Origin: Verrucomicrobium spinosum DSM 4136 = JCM 18804
GTDB lineage: Bacteria; Verrucomicrobiota; Verrucomicrobiia; Verrucomicrobiales; Verrucomicrobiaceae
Length of the DNA: 64,000 bases
Reading direction: 5' to 3'
NCBI RefSeq assembly: GCF_000172155.1
Contig: NZ_ABIZ01000001.1
Coordinates: 7,783,105-7,847,104, forward strand
Shown here: piece after piece, positions 18,023 to 24,933 of the stretch
Layout: every line of letters begins with the position of its first letter
Position numbering within the stretch: position 1 is the stretch's first letter
Translations under genes and position numbers: made by a program
Notes under the pieces: model-generated
Seen by the model: the letters and a program-made list of their open reading frames with translations, nothing else
Told to the model about the DNA's origin: nothing
Databases searched by the model: none

Positions 18023-19129
18023 TCAATCAAACCGGATCGTGATGTCCTGCTGCACCGGCATCACGGCCGCGGGGGGTGGCGTTGCGGCAGCCGGAGCCGC
18101 GCCACGGGAGGGTGCTGCTGGCGCAGGGGCGGGGGCTGAGCCACCAGGCCCTGGAGGAGTGAAGTTGGCAATCGGCGTATTACCTTGAACCGGAGCGGGA
18201 GCGGGAGCTGTCGGCTGGGCTGCGGGACGAGGGGCCTGGGCCTGGGGTTGGGCACCACCTCCACGGGAATCACCCCAGCTGAAGACAAACGTGTTGGCAT
18301 CCACCTGCCTCATCCCGGAATGGCCACCAGAACTGGCTGGGGCCTGAGGGGCGGAGGGGGCGGGGGCGGAAGCCGCTACTTGAGGCGGGGCTGCGGGCGT
18401 TGGGGTGGAGGCAGGTGTCGGGCTCTCGTTGGGCGCGATTTCGGATCCCGCCCCTGCCCAGGCTGCCCCACTGCTGCTTGATCCTGCGGGCTGGCTCTGG
18501 GCCTGCACATAGGCCGCCTGCACTTCCGCCGGAGCCGGGAGCTTCCAGGTACCACCGAGGTCCGCCGTCACTGGAAAAACCAGACGCAACTTCTGCCCGC
18601 CTTCCGAGAGGATGTTGAACGTGATGGCAGAGTTAAAGGTGACCAGAAGTTCACGTGGATACTCAATGGACTTCAGGGAGATTTCATCCACACGCCCACC
18701 CGGCGTCTGTTTCTGCACCAGTTCACGCAGCTGTTTGGCCTTGCGGGTGAGATCGTCTTCCAAACGGGAGGCGATGGCATCCATGTCGAACTTGGCCGGA
18801 GCATCGGACGTGGAAGTTTGCTTCCGCGCGGCAGCCAGCTGGTCTTCCAGTTCCGCATTGCGCGCCTTGAGCCGGGCGACCTCATCGGATGAAGCGGAAG
18901 CCCCGCTCATGCGCTGCATTTTCTCCTTCAGTTCATTGAGCTGGGACTGGGTTTGTTCCAGCTCGCGATTGCGCTGTTCCATGGCAGCTCGGGTCTCAAT
19001 GATTTGTGACTGCAGAGCATCATCCTCCCTCGCGCAGGAGCTCAAAGACACCATGCCGAGCACTGCCAGCAGGCTGCTTGCGTTTCGCAAGGGGTTGGAA
19101 AATCGGGTCGGGGTGTACCTTGTTTTCAT
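18023..19129 (-). CDS. Coiled-coil, Pro/Ala-rich putative lipoprotein
   Basis: A 368-residue envelope protein. Residues 1-32 are a basic then hydrophobic leader ending LSSC, a likely lipoprotein signal. Residues about 36-125 form a coiled coil (TRAAMEQRNRELEQTQSQLN, VARLKARNAELEDQLAAAR). A small globular part follows (IEYPRELLVTFNSAITFNIL ... LVFPVTADLGGTWKLP). The C-terminal third is very rich in Ala, Pro and Gly (AQPTAPAPAPVQG) with one embedded motif VDANTFVFSWGD. The low-complexity tail looks like a cell-wall spacer. No enzyme motif. Its start is divergent from the gene at 19208, so the two share a 78-bp promoter region. Confidence 0.75.
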   Translation of the reverse strand: MKTRYTPTRFSNPLRNASSLLAVLGMVSLSSCAREDDALQSQIIETRAAMEQRNRELEQTQSQLNELKEKMQRMSGASASSDEVARLKARNAELEDQLAAARKQTSTSDAPAKFDMDAIASRLEDDLTRKAKQLRELVQKQTPGGRVDEISLKSIEYPRELLVTFNSAITFNILSEGGQKLRLVFPVTADLGGTWKLPAPAEVQAAYVQAQSQPAGSSSSGAAWAGAGSEIAPNESPTPASTPTPAAPPQVAASAPAPSAPQAPASSGGHSGMRQVDANTFVFSWGDSRGGGAQPQAQAPRPAAQPTAPAPAPVQGNTPIANFTPPGPGGSAPAPAPAAPSRGAAPAAATPPPAAVMPVQQDITIRFD

Positions 19130-19207
19130 AAAGTTTGGCTTGCTTTGCTGCTGGCAAAAACCTTAGTTCGAACGCTATTTTACATCACCCCGCGCCATTC
19201 GCCAGCC

Positions 19208-20029
19208 ATGATGCTTCGATTTCGCCCCCTTCTTCTCGGATGCCTCGTTCTTCCATTCGCCCTCACCCAACCCGCTCCTGCCCAGGAAAAGGCCGGTTTT
19301 GACCCCAGCAAGGCAGAGATTGCCCCGCTGGGTCTGCCCAGCCCCTATGACAAGTTCCTTGGTCTGGACCAGGTGCTCAGCCTGAACTTCGACGACTGGA
19401 AAAAGGTTTATGGCGACATCGCCACAGACGTGGTGGTGGACAAGTTCACCAACGAGTCCGACGTGGCCCTCGCGCTCGGCGTCAAAATCGCCGACGGCGT
19501 CATGGCCATCAAGGCGCGCAACGTCCAGGGCCTTAATGATTGCTCCAAGCAGATCGAAGACCTGGCCAAAAAACTGGGCGTGAAAGACGAGGAGATGAGC
19601 CGTGCGAAGACCGTGCGTGCCCATGCCAACAAGGGAGAATGGCTCCAGGTTTTCATGGAACTCGGGTTCCTGCAGACGGACATCATGAAGTCCCTCCGCG
19701 CCCAGGGCAATACGAAGCGCCGCTCCCTCATCATCACCGCCGGGTGGATGCAGGGCCTGCAGTACACGGCCTATGTGGTAAAGAACCACTACTCCGCAGC
19801 AGCCTCCAACTACCTGCGTGAACCAGTGCTGGTGAAGGCCATGCAGGCTGATCTCAACAACCTTCCGGAGGACATCAAGACCTCCCCCAAGGTTGCCGCC
19901 ATCATCTCGGCACTGCCCGAAATCCTCCAGGGTGTGAACATCCCGCTCGATGGCTCGATCTCCAAAGACGGTGTTGAAAAATTGAATAGCTCGGCAAAAG
20001 GCATTGTGGAAAAAATTACTGGGGATTGA
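19208..20029 (+). CDS. Hypothetical exported protein
   Basis: Exported protein of about 273 residues, family not recognised. The ATG at 19208 (MMLRFRPLLLGCLVLPFALT) was chosen because it gives a clean signal peptide cleaved after APA; the frame extends upstream to 19145 but those residues are not signal-like. The mature protein is largely alpha-helical (LDQVLSLNFDDWKKVYGDIA, IKARNVQGLNDCSKQIEDLAKKLG). It is acidic overall, with no cysteine pairs and no catalytic motif. It leads a same-strand group with the next two small exported proteins (gaps 79 and 61 bp), ended by a terminator at 20929. Confidence 0.75.
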   Translation: MMLRFRPLLLGCLVLPFALTQPAPAQEKAGFDPSKAEIAPLGLPSPYDKFLGLDQVLSLNFDDWKKVYGDIATDVVVDKFTNESDVALALGVKIADGVMAIKARNVQGLNDCSKQIEDLAKKLGVKDEEMSRAKTVRAHANKGEWLQVFMELGFLQTDIMKSLRAQGNTKRRSLIITAGWMQGLQYTAYVVKNHYSAAASNYLREPVLVKAMQADLNNLPEDIKTSPKVAAIISALPEILQGVNIPLDGSISKDGVEKLNSSAKGIVEKITGD

Positions 20030-20108
20030 AAAAGTTTGTCACAGCGGCGTGTCCCTCCACATGCATGCAGCAACCCCTTAAACCATCTTGCCAAACAACT
20101 ACAATACC

Positions 20109-20597
20109 ATGAAACACCGTGTTAAGTCCCTGATCGTTGGCGCTCTCATGCTCGCCTCCACCACCGCCCTCAAGGCTGACCCCCGTGAGGCCGAAGACGT
20201 AGCCTACCGCATGGCCACCAGCTATGTGGCGAAGGGCTTCTCCATGGCTCCCACCGACCACAGCGGCGTGCTGGGCGGCGGCCAGGCCGTTCGTTTCCTC
20301 ATCCCCGTCACCAAGGGCCTGGACTATGTGTTCCTGTCCGGTGCGGACCGCAGCGCCCTCGACGTGGACGTGTATGTGTACGATGAAGTGGGCAACCTGA
20401 TCCTGGATGACCGCCGCGGCTCCAAGCTGGCGGGTGTGCAGTTCCGCGCCGCCTACAACGGCACCGCCATGGTGTACCTGCACATGGCCCGCGCCAACGG
20501 CCTCGCCTCCTACTACGTGCTGGTCGGCCGCCGCGGTGTTGCCAAAGACAGCGGCCCCGCCGCCGTGACCGGTGAAGCCGGTGTGCAACCCAACTAA
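20109..20597 (+). CDS. Small hypothetical exported protein
   Basis: A 162-residue exported protein of unknown family. The ATG at 20109 gives MKHRVKSLIVGALMLASTTALKA, a good signal peptide. The mature part is mostly beta (QAVRFLIPVTKGLDYVFLSG, DVDVYVYDEVGNLILDDRR, YNGTAMVYLHMARANG), similar in feel to pre-peptidase C-terminal or other beta-sandwich domains that stabilise exported enzymes. That similarity is an impression from strand pattern only. It shares transcription direction and close spacing with its neighbours. Confidence 0.7.
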   Translation: MKHRVKSLIVGALMLASTTALKADPREAEDVAYRMATSYVAKGFSMAPTDHSGVLGGGQAVRFLIPVTKGLDYVFLSGADRSALDVDVYVYDEVGNLILDDRRGSKLAGVQFRAAYNGTAMVYLHMARANGLASYYVLVGRRGVAKDSGPAAVTGEAGVQPN

Positions 20598-20658
20598 GCC
20601 AACCGGACAAGTTCGTTCTCCAACGTCTCCTTTGCCAAACTCAAACCCAGTGATCCAA

Positions 20659-20880
20659 ATGAAAAGCATCCTCAAGCTGACCATCCTGGCCGCCGTCTCC
20701 GCCTCGCTCATGAGCTGTGCCTCTGACCCGCCGCCAGAAGTGCACAACCACTACTACCCGACCCGCACGGTCCGCCCCACCACCACCTACACGAAGTCCG
20801 CTTCCGTGAGCACCGGCGGGTACAGCAAGACGCCTGAGAGCTTCGAGGCCGTGACGCCCCCCCACAGCTACTCCCAGTAG
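20659..20880 (+). CDS. Small putative lipoprotein (73 aa)
   Basis: A short envelope protein. The ATG at 20659 gives MKSILKLTILAAVSASLMSC, a lipoprotein signal with the LMSC lipobox. The mature chain (about 53 residues) is rich in His, Thr, Tyr and Pro (EVHNHYYPTRTVRPTTTYTK) and ends in HSYSQ. No known family. It is the last gene of a three-gene group and is followed after 48 bp by a strong terminator. Confidence 0.65.
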   Translation: MKSILKLTILAAVSASLMSCASDPPPEVHNHYYPTRTVRPTTTYTKSASVSTGGYSKTPESFEAVTPPHSYSQ

Positions 20881-20928
20881 CCCGTCACAAAAAGCCAAAC
20901 ATCACCTGCAGCTCTTGCGCTGCATAGT

Positions 20929-20966
20929 GCGCCAGCTCGGGGAGCCCGGGCTGGCGCCTTTATTTT
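20929..20966 (+). terminator. Rho-independent terminator
   Basis: Perfect 8-bp stem GCGCCAGC (20929-20936) with GCTGGCGC (20950-20957), a GC-rich loop and a following T-rich tract CTTTATTTT. It closes the three-gene group at 19208-20880 before the kinase locus. Confidence 0.75.
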
Positions 20967-21091
20967 GATCGCATCTCCCGCCGCAGCCAAAATGGCAACG
21001 GGCCTGGTTTCCAACAATTATCAGCCCCAGCACCTGATCATTTGCAAAGCGGCGCTCTTCCCCGACTATATCCCGCTTTTGCTCCCCAGCC

Positions 21092-23752
21092 ATGTCTGAC
21101 GAGAAGCCGCCTATCAACCTGGATGACATCGATTTTGGTCACACAATCCGTGGGCACCAGAAAGGCGACCGCGTCTTTGAACGATTCATCCTGCAACGCC
21201 TGCTAGGTCGTGGTGGCATGGGGGTGGTCTGGCTGGCCAAGGATGAGCGCCTCGGGCGCGAAGTGGCCCTCAAGTTCGCCCCGGAAGCCGTCCGCTATGA
21301 CGACGTGGCCGTGGATGAGCTGAAAGAAGAGACGCTCAAAGGTCTCAACCTGGCCCATCCGGGCATCGTCAAAATCTACGATTTCCTGCTCGATGACGAC
21401 CATGCTGCCATCAGCATGGAGTTCATTGATGGGGAAAACTTGGGCGTGCTGCGCACCCGCCAGCCCAACAAGGTGTTCGAGCCCCGCCAGATTTCCGCGT
21501 GGGTCAGCCAGTTCCTGGAGGCGCTCGACTACGCCCACCGCATCGCCAAGGTCATCCATCGCGACCTGAAGCCGGCCAACCTGATGGTGGACCGGGACGG
21601 CAACCTCCGCGTGACCGACTTTGGCATCGCCCGAAGCATTTCGGACGCGATGAACCGGGCCACCATGGCCGTGGGCAACTCCACCGGCACGCTGGCCTAC
21701 ATGAGCCCCCAGCAGGCCGACGGGAAGAAGCCCCACGTCAGCGATGATATCTATGCTTTCGGCAGCACGCTCTATGAACTGCTCACAGGCAAGCCTCCCT
21801 TCTTTAGCGGGAATATCATCCACCAGTTGAAGGAAGATGCCGTGCAGTCCCTCTCGGAACGGCGTCAGGAGTTCGGCCTCATCAATGCCGAGCCCATCCC
21901 CGTAGAATGGGAGCAAACCATCCTGGCCTGCCTGGAAAAAGCCCCTGAGAACCGCCCTACCAGCGCGCAAATCGTTCGCCAGCGGCTGGGTCTGGCCCCC
22001 GCCAGTGGCCCGGAAATCCCGCCGCTACCACCGACGACCGGTCATGCGACTGCTACGGGTGCCATGCCACCCGCCTTCCCCGGTCACCTCACTTCCCACG
22101 CCAGTGCCACCCAGACCTATGTCCGGGCTGGTGCCGGGATGACGGAAATGAGCGTCCCGACTCGGGGCATCGGTGCCGGAGCGGTGCGAGTGGGTCCGGG
22201 TGTCACCCCGGCCACGGCGAGCACCCACCCTTCCACCGGGACGGCTACAGGCACCAGCACGGGTGGCGCTGCCCCCAAGAAATCCAACGGCATCATCATC
22301 ATGGTGGTGCTCGTCATTCTGCTCATGGGAGTCGGTGTCATGGGAGCAGGGGGTTGGTGGGCCTACAACAACCTGGCCTACTTCAAGAAAAAGCCGGTGC
22401 CGGCCGATCCGCATCTGGCATCCCATCAGGCGACGCCTCCCACTCCGAATTCCAATTCCAATTCAAATTCATATTCAAATTCAAATTCCGAACCCCACAC
22501 CAGCCCCCCGGTAATCGTTAAGCACGAAACCAAGCCGGAGCCGCCTCCCATTCCGCCAACTCCCAAGACGGAGCCCACGCCGTCCAATCCGACACCTCCT
22601 CCCACTCCCCCGCAAAATCCGCCCACCCCGCCGCCTTCCACCCCCGGCAAGGTGACCACCCTCCAGGCGGCCATCAACGCCGCCAAGGCTGGGGACACCG
22701 TGACCATTCCTGCGGGCATCTATGAAGAGCAGATTCGTTTCAAGTCCGGAGTGAATCTCAAGGCTGAAGCCACTGGCAAGGTCATTGTGCAGACGGACGG
22801 AAAGGTTGGCTCTGCCTTGCTGGCCGAGAATTGCGAGGGCGGGTCCATCAAGGGCTTTATTTTCCAACACACTGGCGATGAGGTTCCTGACAAGGTCAGC
22901 TGGCCGGTCGCAATGCTGAAATCCAGCAGCCTCGTGCTGGAAGACTGCACCTTCCAATCCGGCATTGGCGACGGCCTCCTCGTCACCGGGGCGGGCAAAC
23001 CTCAGATAGTTCGCTGCAGTTTTCAGAAGAACACCCGCAATGGCGTGACCCTGGAAAGCGGCGTGAACGGCAGCCTCACAGAGTGCGAATCCCGTAAAAA
23101 CGGCGAAAACGGGGTGGAAATCCGCCATACCGGCACCTTCCCCGTCCTCCAGGCCTGCATCCTTGCCGAGAATGGACTGTCTGGCGTCGTCGTGAAGGAT
23201 GGAGCTTCCGTCGATGTCATCGCCAAGACCCAGTGCCGATCCAACGCGGAGGCCGGACTGGCCGCCGCTGGCGACGGCACCAAGTTGACCGCCAGCGACA
23301 TCGTCTGTGAGGACAATGGCGTGGGGGTGGCCGTCCAGCAAAACGCCATGGTGAAACTCGAGAACAACAAGGTGCTTCTGAGCAAGCAAGCCGGGATTCA
23401 GCTCGACTCTCCAGGTACCGGCAGCGCCATCCTCACCAATGAAGTGGAGAAGTCCAAACGTGACGGCATTCTGGCAGTTGGGGGCAACGCCGTCTCCATC
23501 AGCATCGTGGGCAACAAGGTCAAAGGCAATGCAGGCACGGGCATTGTGGTGTTCGGCCAGGGTTTCAAACCGCGTGTGGAACAGAACGAATGTTCCACAA
23601 ACGGTGAATATGGGATCCTCGCTTCCGAAGGGGTGGGAGGATCCATCACGGACAACACGGCCCGGGGCAATCATTTGGCCGGAGTTTCCAACCAAGGTGG
23701 AGCCAAAGACCTCATCATTCAGGGCAACATTGCCGATCAAGGCGGCAATTGA
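21092..23752 (+). CDS. Membrane Ser/Thr protein kinase with extracytoplasmic beta-helix
   Basis: An 886-residue Hanks-type kinase. Residues about 29-302 are the kinase domain, with glycine loop GRGGMGVV, catalytic Lys61 (VALKF), HRDLKPANLM (156-165), DFG (176-178) and an APE-like MSPQQ, so it should be active. A flexible Thr/Ala/Gly-rich region follows. A single membrane span (residues about 398-418, IIIMVVLVILLMGVGVMG) then separates the cytoplasmic kinase from a low-complexity Asn-Ser linker, a Pro-rich stretch and a right-handed beta-helix (residues about 520-886, rungs such as NGVTLESGVNGSLTECESR). Beta-helices of this type bind polysaccharide in many families, so a cell-envelope sensor is a plausible role. 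It heads a same-strand locus with a TPR protein and a pseudokinase fusion. Confidence 0.93.
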   Translation: MSDEKPPINLDDIDFGHTIRGHQKGDRVFERFILQRLLGRGGMGVVWLAKDERLGREVALKFAPEAVRYDDVAVDELKEETLKGLNLAHPGIVKIYDFLLDDDHAAISMEFIDGENLGVLRTRQPNKVFEPRQISAWVSQFLEALDYAHRIAKVIHRDLKPANLMVDRDGNLRVTDFGIARSISDAMNRATMAVGNSTGTLAYMSPQQADGKKPHVSDDIYAFGSTLYELLTGKPPFFSGNIIHQLKEDAVQSLSERRQEFGLINAEPIPVEWEQTILACLEKAPENRPTSAQIVRQRLGLAPASGPEIPPLPPTTGHATATGAMPPAFPGHLTSHASATQTYVRAGAGMTEMSVPTRGIGAGAVRVGPGVTPATASTHPSTGTATGTSTGGAAPKKSNGIIIMVVLVILLMGVGVMGAGGWWAYNNLAYFKKKPVPADPHLASHQATPPTPNSNSNSNSYSNSNSEPHTSPPVIVKHETKPEPPPIPPTPKTEPTPSNPTPPPTPPQNPPTPPPSTPGKVTTLQAAINAAKAGDTVTIPAGIYEEQIRFKSGVNLKAEATGKVIVQTDGKVGSALLAENCEGGSIKGFIFQHTGDEVPDKVSWPVAMLKSSSLVLEDCTFQSGIGDGLLVTGAGKPQIVRCSFQKNTRNGVTLESGVNGSLTECESRKNGENGVEIRHTGTFPVLQACILAENGLSGVVVKDGASVDVIAKTQCRSNAEAGLAAAGDGTKLTASDIVCEDNGVGVAVQQNAMVKLENNKVLLSKQAGIQLDSPGTGSAILTNEVEKSKRDGILAVGGNAVSISIVGNKVKGNAGTGIVVFGQGFKPRVEQNECSTNGEYGILASEGVGGSITDNTARGNHLAGVSNQGGAKDLIIQGNIADQGGN

Positions 23753-23773
23753 GTTGAGCACCAAAGCCATCCG

Positions 23774-23823
23774 ATTGTCGCACCCTCTGCGACAATTAAC
23801 CACTCCCTCGCACAAGGGAGTGG
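23774..23823. other. Two tandem 9-bp stem-loops
   Basis: Stem ATTGTCGCA (23774-23782) pairs with 23788-23796 around CCCTC. Then CCACTCCCT (23800-23808) pairs with 23815-23823 around a 6-base loop. Both stems are perfect. The pair lies in the gap between the kinase gene and the TPR gene. No U-tract follows, so it may attenuate or stabilise the transcript rather than end it. Confidence 0.5.
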
Positions 23824-23877
23824 ATGATTGACACCCCCTGCTCCAGCCCCTAGGATCACCTTTTTCTAAAATTCTTC

Positions 23878-24933
23878 ATGGTCAAGCCTGTCGCCATCCT
23901 CAGTCCCGAATCCAACAAGTCCCATCATGTGGCCCAAGGCGCGTTGTACACGCTGGCTGGGATCACAGTGGCCGGAGTCGTCTGGGCGCTCGGCCTGCGA
24001 TCCGGAAACGAAGCCCGTCAATCGGGTGTCACTTCGGTGGGTCTCGAAACACCCAGCCAAGTGGGAGTGATCCCGCCACCTGCGCTACCTCCATCTGCGG
24101 CCACGCTCTCCACGGCGGCCCCGCTGCCCGCACCTGCGCCCGTCGGCTCCACACAGCGACCGCTCCTGCCCGCAGGTCGGGAACTGACCCAGCCGCAAAT
24201 TCTGGAAGCCATGGAAGTCGGCCGCCGTGCCCGCGCCCAAGGGGACATCCAGGGCTCGCTCCAAGCCTTCCGTCAAGCCGACTTGCAACAGCCTAACCAT
24301 CCTGAAATCCTGTCCGAGATGGCCATTTCTTATGAGGCCATGGGGATCATGACCAAGGCTGAAGCCCTGTGGCGCTCCATCGCTGCGATGGGCGATGCCG
24401 GAGCCGGAGGTTACGCTTCCCTGGCCAAGGCCAAACTCAGTGGGGGCACAGGCCGCCCGGAGTTGACCGCTCCAGCCTCATCCGGCAGCCCCGTCACCCT
24501 CGGTGCCTGCACGATCATCAAGGATCCCACGGTGACGAAGGGAGAACGGATCGCTGTCCGTGTGCCTCTGATTGCCACACCGGGAACCGTGATTGATCCC
24601 GCCCAGATGGACATTCACGTGTTCCTCTTCGAGAAAGTGAACGGCGAGCGGGTTGAGCAAGCCCGCGCTGCCGCCCCCACACTCAACTGGGTCTCTGCCC
24701 CGGTGAACTGGAAAGATGCCAACGAAGAACTGGTGGATGTGGTGTACGATTTGCCCCCACCCAAGCCTGAAGAAGTGCGGGACCTCGGTCGGAGAACTTT
24801 CCATGGATTCGTGGTCAAACTGTTCTACCAGAACAAACTCGCAGGGGAACAGGCCCAACCTCGGGACTTGCTCGACTTCTCGTCACAACCCAGCGCCCCC
24901 GCTGGTCTGGACAATGCTCTCTTTCCCAAGTGA
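23878..24933 (+). CDS. Membrane-anchored TPR protein
   Basis: A 351-residue protein. It has a short cytoplasmic N-terminus and a membrane span at residues about 20-41 (GALYTLAGITVAGVVWALGL). A Pro/Ala-rich linker follows, then tetratricopeptide-like helices at about 103-185 (ILEAMEVGRRARAQGDIQGS, PEILSEMAISYEAMGIMTKA). The C-terminal part is a beta-rich domain (VFLFEKVNGERVEQ). It lies between the active kinase gene and the receiver/pseudokinase gene and overlaps the latter by 4 bp (its TGA is inside the GTGA start), indicating translational coupling. A scaffold role in the same signalling complex is inferred from this arrangement. Confidence 0.8.
   Translation: MVKPVAILSPESNKSHHVAQGALYTLAGITVAGVVWALGLRSGNEARQSGVTSVGLETPSQVGVIPPPALPPSAATLSTAAPLPAPAPVGSTQRPLLPAGRELTQPQILEAMEVGRRARAQGDIQGSLQAFRQADLQQPNHPEILSEMAISYEAMGIMTKAEALWRSIAAMGDAGAGGYASLAKAKLSGGTGRPELTAPASSGSPVTLGACTIIKDPTVTKGERIAVRVPLIATPGTVIDPAQMDIHVFLFEKVNGERVEQARAAAPTLNWVSAPVNWKDANEELVDVVYDLPPPKPEEVRDLGRRTFHGFVVKLFYQNKLAGEQAQPRDLLDFSSQPSAPAGLDNALFPK

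Noticed and set aside
22481-23815. 444-codon minus-strand frame opposite the kinase beta-helix part
   Set aside because: It mirrors the beta-helix coding region; the plus strand has the continuous kinase gene.
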